NCBI RefSeq assembly: GCF_009674885.1
Contig: NZ_WKKA01000012.1
Coordinates: forward strand, 28,403-92,402
Direction of reading: 5' to 3'
Source: Paracoccus sp. S-4012
GTDB taxonomy: Bacteria; Pseudomonadota; Alphaproteobacteria; Rhodobacterales; Rhodobacteraceae
DNA length: 64,000 nt
Shown: positions 9,289 to 18,773 of the stretch, piece by piece
How positions within the stretch are numbered: the first letter of the stretch is position 1
How the letters are laid out: each line of letters starts with the position of its first letter
Notes under the pieces: model-generated
What the model saw: only the letters and a program-made list of their open reading frames with translations
What the model was told of the DNA's origin: nothing
The model's database searches: none
Made by a program: the position numbers and the translations under genes

Positions 9289-9425
9289 GCAGCCCCGGAA
9301 CCAGAGGCGAGAAACGGGACGCAAACGGGGCCTCGCCCCGGCGGCTGCATCATGGCGATGCAGGCCGGCGCTCCGTTGGCGGAACGAGGGATGGGCACCG
9401 GGGGCGAACCCGGGTCCGGGAAAGA
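9289..9425 (+). other. Structured nrdJ leader with mutually exclusive hairpins
   Basis: The 150-base leader folds in several ways. GCAGCC (9289-9294) can pair with GGCTGC (9343-9348), with GGCGAG/CTCGCC (9306-9311/9332-9337) nested inside. A perfect 7-bp hairpin CTGCATC-ATGGC-GATGCAG (9345-9363) uses part of the same strand, so the two exclude each other. A third hairpin pairs CCGGG with CCCGG near 9398-9413. A cobalamin riboswitch core (GCCACTG box) is not visible. Possible cis-regulatory RNA; may be chance in GC-rich DNA. Confidence 0.35.
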
Positions 9426-9438
9426 CGAGGGGCAAGGA

Positions 9439-12400
9439 ATGCGGATCGAGCGGCGCTTCACCACGGAAACCGGCGGGGCCTATGGCAGCCTCGCCTTCAC
9501 CACCACGGTGTCGGAGATCCGCAACCCGGACGGCACGGTGGTCTTCCGCAACGACGCCGTCGAGGTGCCGCAGGGCTGGAGCCAGGTCGCCTCGGACGTG
9601 ATCGCGCAGAAATACTTCCGCAAGGCCGGCGTGCCCGCGCGCCTCAAGCGCGTGCGCGAGAAGGGCGTGCCCGAGTTCCTGTGGCGCTCCGTCCCTGACG
9701 AGGCGGCGCTCGCCGCGCTGCCCGAGGGCGAGCGGCTGGTCGGCGAGACCTCGGCCCGGCAGGTCTTCGACCGCATGGCCGGCGCCTGGGCCTATTGGGG
9801 CTGGAAGGGGGGATATTTTTCGACAGAAGAAGACGCCCGCGCCTATTACGACGAGATGCGCGCGATGCTGGCGCGGCAGATGGGCGCGCCGAACTCGCCG
9901 CAGTGGTTCAACACCGGCCTGCACTGGGCCTATGGCATCGACGGGCCGGGTCAGGGGCATTTCTACGTCGATTTCCAGACCGGCAAGCTGACCGCCTCGA
10001 CCTCGGCCTACGAGCATCCGCAACCGCATGCCTGCTTCATCCAGTCCGTCGCTGACGATCTGGTGAACGAGGGCGGCATCATGGACCTCTGGGTCCGCGA
10101 GGCGCGGCTGTTCAAATACGGCTCCGGCACCGGCACCAACTTCTCGTCGCTGCGCGGCGAGGGGGAGCGGCTCTCGGGCGGCGGCAAGTCCTCGGGGCTG
10201 ATGGGGTTCCTCAAGATCGGCGACCGCGCGGCGGGGGCGATCAAGTCGGGCGGCACCACGCGCCGCGCCGCGAAGATGGTGATCTGCGACATGGATCACC
10301 CCGACATCGAGCAGTTCATCAACTGGAAGGTGATCGAGGAGCAGAAGGTCGCCTCCCTCGTCGCGGGCTCGAAGGCGCATGAGCAGAAGCTGAACTGGCT
10401 CTTCGCCGCGGTGAAGGGCTGGGACGGCTCGATCGAGAACGCGACCGACCCAACCAGGAACACGGCCCTGAAGAGCGCCATCCGCGCGGCCAAGAAGGCG
10501 ATGATCCCCGAGACCTACATCAACCGCGTACTGCAATACGCGCGGCAGGGCTTCGACAGCATCGAGTTCCCGACCTACGACACCGACTGGGACTCGGAGG
10601 CCTACATCACCGTCTCGGGCCAGAACTCGAACAACTCGGTCCGCGTGACCGACGCCTTCCTCAAGGCAGTGCGCGAGGACCTGCCCTGGGAGCTGGTGCG
10701 CCGCACCGATGGCAAGGTCGCCAAGACCGTGCAGGCGCGCGAACTGTGGGAGCAGATCGGCCATGCCGCCTGGGCCTGCGCCGATCCCGGCATCCAGTTC
10801 CACGACACGGTGAACGCCTGGCACACCTGCCCCGGCGACGGGCCGATCCGGGCCTCGAACCCGTGCAGCGAATACATGTTCCTCGACGACACCGCCTGCA
10901 ACCTGGCGTCGATGAACCTGCTGACCTTCCTCAAGGACGGCCGCTTCGACGCCGACGGCTATGTCCACGCCACGCGCCTCTGGACGGTGACGCTCGAGAT
11001 CAGCGTGCTGATGGCGCAGTTTCCGTCGAAGGAGATCGCGCAGCGCAGCTACGACTACCGCACGCTCGGCCTCGGCTACGCCAATATCGGCGGGCTGCTG
11101 ATGAACATGGGCCTCGGTTACGACTCGGCCGAAGGGCGGGCGCTCGGCGGCGCGCTTTCGGCGATCATGACGGGCGTCGCCTATGCGACCTCGGCCGAGA
11201 TGGCGGGCGAGCTTGGAGCCTTCCCGCGCCATGCGCCGAACGCCGAGGCGATGCTGCGGGTGATCCGCAACCACCGCGCGGCGGCGCATGGGCTGGCCTA
11301 TGAGGGGCTGAACGTGCCGGCCGTGGCGCTCGACGCGGCGAACTGCCCGGATCAGCGGCTGGTGGCGCTCGCGCGTTCGGCCTGGGACGAGGCGCTCGCC
11401 CTCGGGCAGGAGCACGGCTTCCGCAACGCGCAGGCGACGGTGATCGCACCCACGGGGACGATCGGCCTGGTGATGGACTGCGACACCACCGGGATCGAGC
11501 CGGACTTCGCCCTGGTGAAGTTCAAGAAGCTCGCCGGGGGCGGCTACTTCAAGATCATCAACCAGTCGGTCCCCGCAGCGCTGCGGACGCTGGGCTACGG
11601 CGAGGCCGAGATCGCCGAGATCGTGGCCTACGCGGTCGGCCACGCATCCTTGGGCAACTGCCCCGGCATCAACCCGACGAGCCTCTCCGGCCACGGCTTC
11701 GGCGCCGCCGAGATCGCCAAGGTCGAGGCCGCGCTCGCCTCCGCCTTCGACATCCGCTTCGTCTTCAACCAGTGGACGCTGGGCGAGGACTTCTGCCGCG
11801 GCACACTCGGCATCCCGGCCGAGCAGCTGTTCGACCCGTCCTTCGACCTGCTGCGCCACCTCGGCTTTACCAAGGCCCAGATCGACGCCGCGAACGACCA
11901 TGTCTGCGGCACCATGACGATCGAAGGCGCGCCGCATCTGCGCCCCGAGCACTACGCGGTCTTCGACTGCGCCAACCCCTGCGGCAAGAAGGGCCGCCGG
12001 TTCCTCTCGGTGGACAGCCACATCCGCATGATGGCCGCGGCCCAGAGCTTCGTCTCGGGCGCGATCAGCAAGACGATCAACATGTCGAACACGGCGACCA
12101 TCGCCGACACCTTGGCGGCCTATGAGCTGTCGTGGTCCCTCGGGATCAAGGCCAACGCGCTTTACCGCGACGGCTCGAAGCTGAGCCAGCCGCTCGCCGC
12201 GGCGCTGGTCGAGGACGACGAGGAGGCCGAGGAGGTGCTGGCCACCGGCACCCAGCAGGAGAAGGTCGCGGTCATCGCCGAGAAGATCGTCGAGAAGATC
12301 ATCGTCAAGGAGATGGTCCGCAGCCACCGCGAGAAGCTGCCCGGCCGGCGCAAGGGCTACACCCAGAAGGCGCTGATCGGCGGCCACAAGGTCTATCTGC

Positions 12401-13086
12401 GCACCGGCGAATACGACGACGGCAGCTTGGGCGAAATCTTCATCGACATGCACAAGGAAGGCGCGGGCTTCCGGGCAATGATGAACAACTTCGCCATCGC
12501 CGTGTCCGTGGGCCTGCAATACGGCGTCCCGCTGGAGGAGTTCGTGGACGCCTTCACCTTCACCCGCTTCGAGCCGGCCGGGATGGTGCAGGGCAATGAC
12601 AGCATCAAGAACGCGACCTCGATCCTCGACTACATCTTCCGCGAGCTGGCGGTCAGCTATCTCGACCGCACCGACCTCGCGCATGTGAAGCCGAACGGGA
12701 CCAGCTTCGACTCGCTGGGTGGGGGCGAGGCCGAGGGGCGCAACATCGCGACGGTGAGCGAGGACAAGTCGCGCGGGCTGGAGATGCTGCGCCAGATCAG
12801 CTCCACGGGCTATCTGCGCAAGCGCCTGCCGCAGGAGCTGATGGTGCTGCAGGGCGGCGCCTCGGCGACGGCGATGCAGGCGGTGGCGATGCGCGGCATG
12901 TCGGAGGAGGGCGCGACCTACGAGGTCGGCGCGGCGGTGGCGACGGTCTCGATGGACGCCCGCGCCAAGGCCCGGATGCAGGGCTACGAGGGCGAGGCCT
13001 GCACGGAGTGCGGCAACTACACGCTGGTGCGGAACGGCACCTGCATGAAGTGCAACACTTGCGGCGGGACCAGCGGGTGCAGTTGA
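9439..13086 (+). CDS. nrdJ: Class II (adenosylcobalamin-dependent) ribonucleotide reductase
   Basis: Oxygen-indifferent reduction of ribonucleotides to deoxyribonucleotides, using adenosylcobalamin to generate the thiyl radical. The 1215-residue length fits the long NrdJ type. Visible features: C199 in [12 protein letters not shown], the specificity/structural segment [19 protein letters not shown], the radical/catalytic NPCSEY motif with C476 and E478, and the [19 protein letters not shown] loop. A Cys-rich C-terminus (CTECGNY...[13 protein letters not shown]) carries the redox-active shuttle cysteines in a zinc-ribbon-like arrangement. ATG 9439 ([13 protein letters not shown]) has AAGGA/GAGG upstream; an in-frame ATG at 9352 lies inside a leader hairpin and is rejected. 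The preceding region holds candidate NrdR boxes. B12 dependence implies cobalamin synthesis or uptake elsewhere. Confidence 0.97.
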   Translation: MRIERRFTTETGGAYGSLAFTTTVSEIRNPDGTVVFRNDAVEVPQGWSQVASDVIAQKYFRKAGVPARLKRVREKGVPEFLWRSVPDEAALAALPEGERLVGETSARQVFDRMAGAWAYWGWKGGYFSTEEDARAYYDEMRAMLARQMGAPNSPQWFNTGLHWAYGIDGPGQGHFYVDFQTGKLTASTSAYEHPQPHACFIQSVADDLVNEGGIMDLWVREARLFKYGSGTGTNFSSLRGEGERLSGGGKSSGLMGFLKIGDRAAGAIKSGGTTRRAAKMVICDMDHPDIEQFINWKVIEEQKVASLVAGSKAHEQKLNWLFAAVKGWDGSIENATDPTRNTALKSAIRAAKKAMIPETYINRVLQYARQGFDSIEFPTYDTDWDSEAYITVSGQNSNNSVRVTDAFLKAVREDLPWELVRRTDGKVAKTVQARELWEQIGHAAWACADPGIQFHDTVNAWHTCPGDGPIRASNPCSEYMFLDDTACNLASMNLLTFLKDGRFDADGYVHATRLWTVTLEISVLMAQFPSKEIAQRSYDYRTLGLGYANIGGLLMNMGLGYDSAEGRALGGALSAIMTGVAYATSAEMAGELGAFPRHAPNAEAMLRVIRNHRAAAHGLAYEGLNVPAVALDAANCPDQRLVALARSAWDEALALGQEHGFRNAQATVIAPTGTIGLVMDCDTTGIEPDFALVKFKKLAGGGYFKIINQSVPAALRTLGYGEAEIAEIVAYAVGHASLGNCPGINPTSLSGHGFGAAEIAKVEAALASAFDIRFVFNQWTLGEDFCRGTLGIPAEQLFDPSFDLLRHLGFTKAQIDAANDHVCGTMTIEGAPHLRPEHYAVFDCANPCGKKGRRFLSVDSHIRMMAAAQSFVSGAISKTINMSNTATIADTLAAYELSWSLGIKANALYRDGSKLSQPLAAALVEDDEEAEEVLATGTQQEKVAVIAEKIVEKIIVKEMVRSHREKLPGRRKGYTQKALIGGHKVYLRTGEYDDGSLGEIFIDMHKEGAGFRAMMNNFAIAVSVGLQYGVPLEEFVDAFTFTRFEPAGMVQGNDSIKNATSILDYIFRELAVSYLDRTDLAHVKPNGTSFDSLGGGEAEGRNIATVSEDKSRGLEMLRQISSTGYLRKRLPQELMVLQGGASATAMQAVAMRGMSEEGATYEVGAAVATVSMDARAKARMQGYEGEACTECGNYTLVRNGTCMKCNTCGGTSGCS

Positions 13087-13141
13087 GATCCCCGGCAGCG
13101 GGGGAGAACAGGCGGGGCAACGCCTAGCGAGCAGCAGACTG

Positions 13142-13175
13142 GACCCGGGCCGCGAAGGCGTCCCGGGTCTCTTTC
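13142..13175 (+). terminator. Probable terminator of nrdJ
   Basis: GACCCGGG and CCCGGGTC form a perfect 8-bp stem with a 12-base loop, followed by TCTTTCG. It lies 56 bases after the nrdJ stop and before the rpsD promoter. Confidence 0.5.
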
Positions 13176-13200
13176 GTCCAGAAGCGCCCGCAGCCGCGCC

Positions 13201-13228
13201 TTGACACCCTCGCCGCCGCCTCTATAAG
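13201..13228 (+). promoter_or_regulatory. Strong sigma-70 promoter of rpsD
   Basis: Perfect -35 TTGACA and -10 TATAAG separated by 16 bases. Transcription would start near 13235, leaving a leader of about 90 bases. That leader contains a small hairpin CCCC-CGCGA-GGGG, where autoregulation by S4 could act. Confidence 0.75.
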
Positions 13229-13325
13229 CGCCCACTTCATTGGTGTTGGTGGCCCCCGCGAGGGGATGCCTGTCGGTCCCTCGGGACAAAGGACAACGCC
13301 CTTCAACAACGAAGGAGATCAGCGC

Positions 13326-13946
13326 GTGACCAAACGCACCGCTGCCAAGTACAAGCTCGACCGCCGCATGGGCGAGAACATCTGGGGCCGCGCCAAGTCG
13401 CCGGTCAACCGCCGCGAATACGGTCCCGGCCAGCACGGCCAGCGTCGCAAGCAGAAGCTGTCGGACTTCGGCACCCAGCTGCGCGCCAAGCAGAAGCTCA
13501 AGGGCTACTATGGCGACCTGACCGAAAAGCAGTTCCGCCGCATCTATTCCGAGGCCGAGCGGGTCCGCGGCGACACCGGCGAGAACCTGATCGGCCTGCT
13601 GGAGCGTCGCCTCGACGCGGTCGTCTACCGCGCCAAGTTCGTGCCGACCGTCTGGGCCGCGCGCCAGTTCGTCAACCACGGCCATGTGACCGTGAACGGC
13701 GTGCGCGTGAACATCCCCTCCTACCGCTGCAAGGAAGGCGATGTGATCGCCGTCCGCGAACGCTCGCGGCAGATGGTGATGGTGCTCGAGGCGCAAGGGT
13801 CCGCCGAGCGCGACATCCCCGACTATCTCGAGGTGGACGGCAACAAGCTGACCGCCACCTTCGTCCGCACCCCGGCGCTGGGCGACGTGCCCTATCCGGT
13901 GCAGATGGAACCGAACCTGGTCGTCGAATTCTACGCCCAGAACTGA
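13326..13946 (+). CDS. rpsD: 30S ribosomal protein S4
   Basis: Primary 16S rRNA-binding protein that nucleates 30S assembly and, in many bacteria, represses its own translation. The 206-residue alphaproteobacterial form begins at GTG 13326 ([20 protein letters not shown]) with AAGGAG eight bases upstream. It has the N-terminal [20 protein letters not shown] block, then the S4 RNA-binding domain at about residues 97-160 ([31 protein letters not shown]). The zinc-binding cysteines of some S4 proteins are absent. It is monocistronic, with its own promoter and a textbook terminator, unlike the alpha-operon location in E. coli but usual in this group. Confidence 0.98.
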   Translation: MTKRTAAKYKLDRRMGENIWGRAKSPVNRREYGPGQHGQRRKQKLSDFGTQLRAKQKLKGYYGDLTEKQFRRIYSEAERVRGDTGENLIGLLERRLDAVVYRAKFVPTVWAARQFVNHGHVTVNGVRVNIPSYRCKEGDVIAVRERSRQMVMVLEAQGSAERDIPDYLEVDGNKLTATFVRTPALGDVPYPVQMEPNLVVEFYAQN

Positions 13947-13965
13947 TTGCGGCACATGCCGATTG

Positions 13966-13998
13966 AAAGGGCGCGCCTGCGAGGGCGCGCCCTTTTGT
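13966..13998 (+). terminator. Intrinsic terminator of rpsD
   Basis: AAAGGGCGCGCC and GGCGCGCCCTTT form a perfect 12-bp stem with loop TGCGAG, followed by a T residue and TGT. It begins 20 bases after the rpsD stop. Confidence 0.92.
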
Positions 13999-14117
13999 CA
14001 CCTGACCGCGCACAGGCGCTCATGTCCGTCAAATGCTCCGGGCAGGGGCCCAGCACGGCCTCCTCAGCGGTCCTCGAGAGGGCTGACAAAGTCCCCAACG
14101 GCGAGAACCGCCGCTCC

Positions 14118-15170
14118 TCAGGTCGCCTCCAGCACCATGTTCAGCGGCGTCTGCGCGGCCCGGCGGACGTTCCGGAACCCGCCGGCGCGGATCACCTCGG
14201 CCAGCCGCCTTTCGCCCGCCTGCGCGCCAAGCGCGAGGCCGGTCTCCTGCGCCAGCGAGGTCGGCACGCAGATCATCGTCGAGGCCGAGTAGTAGAGCCG
14301 GCCGACCGGGTTGAGGTTGTCCTCCAGCGTGTCCCCGGCCATCGGCTCGACCACCATCCAGGTGCCGCCATCCTTCAGCGCCTTCCGGACATGCGTGGCG
14401 GCGCCCTTGGGGTCGCCCATGTCGTGCAGGCAGTCGAAGAAGGTCACGAGGTCGTAGTCCTCGCCCGCAAAATCCTGCGCCGTGCCGACCTCGAAGCGGA
14501 CGTTCTCGACCCCGTGGGCCATCGCATGAGCGGTGGCAGCGGCGATCGAGGCCGGGTGGAAGTCGTAGCCGGTGAACTGCGAGCGCGGGTAGGCCTGCGC
14601 CATCAGGATCGTCGAGACGCCGTGGCCGCAGCCCACATCCGTCACCTTCGCCCCCGCCTCGAGCTTCGGCACCACGCCGTCGAGCGCGGGCAGCCACTCC
14701 TGCACGAGTGCGTTGACATAGCCCGGCCGGAACATCCGCGCGACGGCGCAGAACATGCAGCCGGCGAGGTCGCCCCAGGCAACGCCGCGGCCGGTCTTGA
14801 ACGCCGCCTGCACCTTGGGCTGGTTCTCGAACATCGCCGCGGCAGTGTCGAAGCCGCCGAGCAGGTTCGCCGGGCTGTCGGGCTCGGCGAAGACGAAGGC
14901 CTGCTCGGGCGTGAGCGAGAAGCGCCCGTCCTCATGGGTGACGTAGCCGGAGGCCGCCTGTGCCGAGAGCCACTCGCGCACGTAGCGGGGCGCGCAGTCG
15001 GCGGCGCTGGCGAGTTCCTCCGGCGTTGCGGGGCCGATGCGCTTCAGGGTCTCGTAGAGGCCGAGCGCGTCGCCGATGCGGACCAGCGGCACGCTGACCG
15101 CGCCGCCGAGATCACCGAGGATGCGGCCCACGAGCTCGTTGAGGGTCGTCTCATTGAGTTGCTGTGCCAT
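14118..15170 (-). CDS. Class I SAM-dependent methyltransferase with N-terminal winged-helix domain
   Basis: Predicted small-molecule methyltransferase, 350 residues, substrate unknown. Residues about 1-90 form a winged-helix/dimerisation region like that of O-methyltransferases and the Rv2258c type (LGLYETLKRIGPATPEELA, YVREWLSAQAASGYV). The Rossmann domain has SAM motif I TDVGCGHGVS at 177-186, an acidic motif II (FTGYDFHP) and FFDCLHDMGDP in the active region. Two cysteines in GCMFCAVARMF precede motif I. ATG 15170 is chosen because GAGG precedes it; the upstream extension lacks homology. It follows the HTH-hydrolase gene on the same strand after 136 bases and may be its regulatory target or co-transcribed partner. 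Confidence 0.85.
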   Translation of the reverse strand: MAQQLNETTLNELVGRILGDLGGAVSVPLVRIGDALGLYETLKRIGPATPEELASAADCAPRYVREWLSAQAASGYVTHEDGRFSLTPEQAFVFAEPDSPANLLGGFDTAAAMFENQPKVQAAFKTGRGVAWGDLAGCMFCAVARMFRPGYVNALVQEWLPALDGVVPKLEAGAKVTDVGCGHGVSTILMAQAYPRSQFTGYDFHPASIAAATAHAMAHGVENVRFEVGTAQDFAGEDYDLVTFFDCLHDMGDPKGAATHVRKALKDGGTWMVVEPMAGDTLEDNLNPVGRLYYSASTMICVPTSLAQETGLALGAQAGERRLAEVIRAGGFRNVRRAAQTPLNMVLEAT

Positions 15171-15306
15171 GATGTGCCTCACTGGCATGGACGGGGCGTG
15201 ACGCTCCGTCTGCATGCCCAGGATGAGGCCGCCCGCCGCCTTGCACATGAGGCCGCAGTCCCGTCCGGGCCGCATGACCCCGCGTCGCCACGGGGCGGAT
15301 GTCCCG

Positions 15307-16383
15307 TCACTGTGCCCGCTCGCCCAGAGCCATGACGATCGCCTGCGAGCGGCTGTGAACGCCGAGCTTGCCGAACACGGTCGAGAGCTGGTTGCGCACG
15401 GTCTTCTCGCTCTTGCCGAGGCGGCCGGCGATCGCGCGGTTGTCGAGGCCCTCGGTCACGAGGTCAAGCAGCGCGGCCTCCGCAGGGGTCAGGCCCGCCT
15501 CCCGGATCGCGCGCGGCTCCTCGCGCTCCTGCCCGAGAAAGGCGGCGAGTTCGCCGTGAAGCACCCGCCAGGCCGGCTCCTCCGGCAGCAGCACGTGGTT
15601 GCGGCTCTCCAGCGGCACGAAGCGGGCGCCGGGAATCGCCGCGGCGAGCCGCAGCCCCTCTTCGAAGGGCACCCGCAGGTCGCCCCGGCAATGCGCGATC
15701 AGCACCGGCAGGCGCAGCTGCGCGGCGAGCGCCGAGACGTCGATCCCTTGCATCTGCCGGAGCAGCTCTGCCGCGACCTCGGGCGCCGCCGTGATGCGCT
15801 CGAGATCGGCCCACCAGCGATGCTGCTCGGGGGTGCCGTCAGGGATGAACTGGCTGGTGAAGAACTGCCAGAAACCAGGGTTGTCCCGGCCCCAGCCGAT
15901 GCGGATGAAGTTGACGAGCGTTTCGGCCTCCAGCCGCTCGGCATCGGTCCGCGCCCGCACCCGCCCGCCCCGGCCATAGGCATTGAGCAGCACGAGATGC
16001 GAGACGCGCTCGGGGTGCCGCAAGGCATGGGTGATGGCGAGCGCGCCCCCCTGCGAGAGGCCCAGCAGGATGAAGCGCGGCGCCTCGATCGTCGCGGCCA
16101 CCGCCTCGAGATCGGCGTGCCAGGCGTCGATGGAGAGGTCCGCGACATGCCGGTCCGACAGCCCGCAGCCGCGCGGGTCATAGCGCACGAAGCGGTTGCG
16201 GGCCGAAAGCGCACGGACCCAGGGCTGCCAGACGGGGCTGTCGAGATCGTAATCGACATGGCTCAGCCAGTGTGCCGCCCGCAGGATCACCGGTCCCGTT
16301 CCACACGACGCCACGGCGATGCGCGTCCCGTCAGCCGAGGTGCAGAACCGTATGCTCTGGCTGAGCCTCATGGCCCGGATCAT
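15307..16383 (-). CDS. Alpha/beta hydrolase fused to a LuxR-type DNA-binding domain
   Basis: A 358-residue fusion. Residues about 10-285 are an alpha/beta hydrolase: the DPRGCGLSD loop, nucleophile elbow GLSQGGAL with Ser110, the acid strand PVLIAHCRGDLRVPFEEG, and the candidate His in ESRNHVLLPEE. Residues about 293-358 are a GerE/LuxR helix-turn-helix (GLTPAEAALLDLVTEGLDNR, AIAGRLGKSEKTVRNQLSTV). The catalytic set looks intact, so the hydrolase domain may bind or cleave a signal that controls DNA binding. Similar fusions are known but few have defined ligands. Start ATG 16383 or ATG 16371; neither has a strong ribosome binding site. It sits beside the IS graveyard, which begins about 170 bases upstream. 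Confidence 0.88.
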   Translation of the reverse strand: MIRAMRLSQSIRFCTSADGTRIAVASCGTGPVILRAAHWLSHVDYDLDSPVWQPWVRALSARNRFVRYDPRGCGLSDRHVADLSIDAWHADLEAVAATIEAPRFILLGLSQGGALAITHALRHPERVSHLVLLNAYGRGGRVRARTDAERLEAETLVNFIRIGWGRDNPGFWQFFTSQFIPDGTPEQHRWWADLERITAAPEVAAELLRQMQGIDVSALAAQLRLPVLIAHCRGDLRVPFEEGLRLAAAIPGARFVPLESRNHVLLPEEPAWRVLHGELAAFLGQEREEPRAIREAGLTPAEAALLDLVTEGLDNRAIAGRLGKSEKTVRNQLSTVFGKLGVHSRSQAIVMALGERAQ

Positions 16384-16550
16384 ACCGCAACGCCGGGAGT
16401 CGCGACAGGGCGGAGGTGCGGCTTGGATCGGAGGCGCTGATGCACTCGTCCGCCAAGATGATGGCGCTCGCCCGCCGCCGGCTTAGGCCGTGGCCTGCAT
16501 GGCGTGGGCGACGGCGCTCCGCCTGGCCGCGGGCGTCACCTTTTTTTGCC

Positions 16551-17534
16551 AGCAGCGTTCGGCGCCGAGACGGTGCGCGTGCCGCGGGCACGGCTCGTGT
16601 GCGAGGATGGCGGGACGGCGCTCGCAGGCGCTGCGCCGCTACCAGCGGCTGACGAAGCGGGCCGAGGCGCTGATCGCCGGCGCCTATCTCGCCGGAACGA
16701 ACACCCGGAGAGTGCGCCGTGCCTTGGCGGCGCTGTTCGACGGCGCCTTGGGCAAGGATGTGGTCAGCCGCACCTGGCGCAAGGTTCGGACCGACTGGGA
16801 GGGCTGGAACGGCCGCGACCTCCAGGTGAGGACATCGTCCGGCTCATCCTGGACGGCACGGTCGAACGAAGATCGACCGCAGGCCGCCGCCATTCCCTGC
16901 TGGTGGCGGGCGGGGTGCGTCGAAACGGCCAGAAGGTGCTGCTGGCGCTCAGGAGCATGGACGGCGAGAGCACCGACGCCTGGGCCGCCTTCCTCGCGGA
17001 CATGACCCGGCGCGGCCTGAACGCGCCCGAGTTCGTCATCGTCGACGGCGCGCCCGGGCTCGAGGCGGCAGTGGCGGCGCTCTGGCCCGACGCCCCCGTC
17101 CAGCGCTGCACGGTTCACAGCACCGCAACCTGCTGGCGCACGCGCCAAGGCGGCTGCACGACGAACTGACCAACGACTATCGCGACATGATCTACGCCGA
17201 GACTGCCGCCGACGTGGAGGCCGATCGAAAGGCGTTTCTGCGCAATGGCGGCTGAAGTGTCGAGCCGTCGCCGACAGCCTCGAGGAAGCCGGCGACCGGC
17301 TCTTCACCTTCACGCGCCTGCCGCCCGGCCAATGGAAATCGGCCCGCACCCCCAATGCCATCAAGCGTCTGCACGAGGAGTTCCGCCGCCGCATCAACAC
17401 CCAGACCGTCAGAGACCGCGCCGATGCTGTTCTGGGCGCTGCTCGCCTCCGGGGAGATCGTCATGCGCAAGGTCGATGGCTGGGAGACGCTCGCCGAGCC
17501 TCTCGCCGCCAGTTCCATTGATCTCGCCGCATGA
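16551..17534 (+). pseudogene. IS256-family transposase remnant, five frameshifts
   Basis: Translation pieced across frames gives most of an IS256 (mutator type) DDE transposase. FGAETVRVPRARL is in frame 1, then TKRAEALIAGAYLAGTNTRR in frame 2 from about 16618. IVRLILDGTVERRS and EFVIVDGAPGLEAAV (catalytic Asp region) through VQRCTVH are in frame 1 from about 16827. HRNLLAHAPRRLHDELTNDY is in frame 3 from 17121, RLFTFTRLPPGQWKSAR in frame 2 from 17246, and LLASGEIVMRKVDGWETL in frame 3 to the stop TGA 17532-17534. Each shift looks like a small deletion, and the first 100 or so residues are missing or unrecognisable. It cannot make a working transposase. Confidence 0.88.
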
Positions 17535-17602
17535 TCACGTAACCTTCGACGCACCGGAGATCGCCGACCGCTAATTCCCACCCCCGGACAGCACCGGACG
17601 GT

Positions 17603-17945
17603 GCGCTGGCGATCGCCGTTCCGGTGACGGCCGGCGCGAGGTCCCCGGCCTGTGGATCGCCGATACCGCGGCGCGAAGTTCTGACTGTCGGTGATGACCG
17701 GACTGCGCCATCGCGGGCTGAAGGCACATCCTGATCGCCGTGGGGGGTGAAGGGCTTCCCGGAGGCGATCACCGCCGCCTTCCCGGAAGCCACGGTCCAG
17801 ACCTGCATCGTCCATCTGGTCCGCCATTCGCTGAACTTCCGCTGGTGGAAGGACCGCAAGGCGATCGCCGCCCGGCTGAGGGAGGTCTGCGGCGCCGAGA
17901 CCGCGGAGGCCGCCCTGGATGCCTTCGACGAGGCCTGGCGCTCGT
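17603..17945 (+). pseudogene. Second IS256-family transposase fragment
   Basis: A different IS256 subgroup from the preceding copy. Readable pieces, with a stop and frameshifts between them, are VPGLWIADT, FxLSVMTGLRHRGLK, and then an open stretch from about 17745: VKGFPEAITAAFPEATVQTC followed by IVHLVRHSLNF and WKDRKAIAARL. Only the middle of the transposase remains; both ends are absent. The QTCIVHLIRHSL-type block is characteristic of the family. Confidence 0.8.
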
Positions 17946-17984
17946 GGGCCTTCTCGGCCTGCGCGTGGCTGCGGCTTCCTGCGC

Positions 17985-18131
17985 TCGCAACTCCTTCCCG
18001 TTGTAAGCGTGGGCTGGTCGGCGCCGGTTGCCCTTCTTCTGTGGCAGCCCGGCCCGGAGCTCGATGTCGCGCGCTTTCCTGGCGGCCAGAGCCGGGCGCG
18101 CCCAGAGATAGTCCTGCTCCTTCGCCAGCAA
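17985..18131 (-). pseudogene. Unassigned transposase-like fragment
   Basis: A 49-codon stretch reads LAKEQDYLWARPALAARKAR followed by DIELRAGLPQKKGN and AHAYNGKELR. It has the look of a conserved protein interior, resembles segments I associate with transposases, and is flanked by IS debris, but I cannot name the family. It runs into nonsense on both sides. Confidence 0.35.
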
Positions 18132-18309
18132 ATTCCAGCAGAGCAGGCTTCGGCCGACCTTGCTGATCCAGAGGCTGGCGGACAGCGGTCAATCAGTCCG
18201 CCATCATGTTCGACGACCGCTTCAACCCGCTCGGCGGCTGAAGGCGGTCAGATGGAAACGGGAAGGGAGACCATCCATAGAATGTCGGACATTCCCGGGC
18301 GTAATCGTT

Positions 18310-18485
18310 GCGGCGGCAATCTCGCTCAACTCCAGGCCAGATGCAGCATTCGACCGTCTCCGACGAGGCCCCGAACCGGTGTGCCCGGTGCCGGCCAACG
18401 GGTGGCGGAGCGTCACGATCAGCCGCACCGTGAAGCTGCGCAGCTCCTCGGGATCTTCCGGCAGGATGGCGGGCTCGTCGAGCAT
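18310..18485 (-). pseudogene. IS66 tnpC (transposase) N-terminal fragment
   Basis: Start region MLDEPAILPEDPEELRSF matches the beginning of IS66 TnpC. The characteristic HRHRFGASSE-type block follows in a shifted frame (HRAHRFGASSETVE). Readable homology ends near 18310, so over 90 percent of the transposase is gone. It lies in the normal IS66 order, downstream of the tnpB remnant on the same strand. Confidence 0.72.
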
Positions 18486-18545
18486 GAGACGAGCGCATCC
18501 TGCAGGATTCCGTTGTGCGAATCCTCAACGATCAGGACCAGTCCC

Positions 18546-18697
18546 TTATCCGGCGGCCAGCGGCTGCCAGGTCCGCACGGTGTCCGCCAGTCGATCCTTT
18601 CGAGCAGCATCGACAGCTGCGCGGCCGACAGCGCGATCTTGCCGTCGTGCGTCGCAGGCCAGACGAAGCGCCCCCGTTCCAGCCGCTTCATGAACAT
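18546..18697 (-). pseudogene. IS66 tnpB accessory gene C-terminal fragment
   Basis: MKRLERGRFVWPATHDGKIA then LSAAQLSMLLERIDWR is the C-terminal half of IS66 TnpB. The last block VRTWQPLAAG and stop TAA (18546-18548) are in a frame shifted by one base after IDWRT. The N-terminal half and tnpA are missing. Confidence 0.8.
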
Positions 18698-18773
18698 GCA
18701 CGCACCTTGCCCATTCGATCACTCCCTCACCTCGGCAGAGCGGTCAGACCGGACGGATACAGAACTCCCCGCA

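Noticed and set aside
9286..9438. Cobalamin riboswitch upstream of nrdJ
   Set aside because: No GCCACTG B12 box or the conserved core could be found. B12 riboswitches normally repress B12-independent isozymes, not the B12-dependent one.
9352..9438. Upstream in-frame ATG for nrdJ (29 extra residues)
   Set aside because: It lies in a hairpin loop and the extra residues have no homology; ATG 9439 has a good ribosome binding site.
9253..12684. A 1143-codon minus-strand open frame opposite nrdJ
   Set aside because: Same artefact; codon-position composition follows nrdJ on the plus strand.
13266..13325. ATG 20 codons upstream of rpsD
   Set aside because: S4 proteins start [12 protein letters not shown] 13326 has AAGGAG at the right distance.
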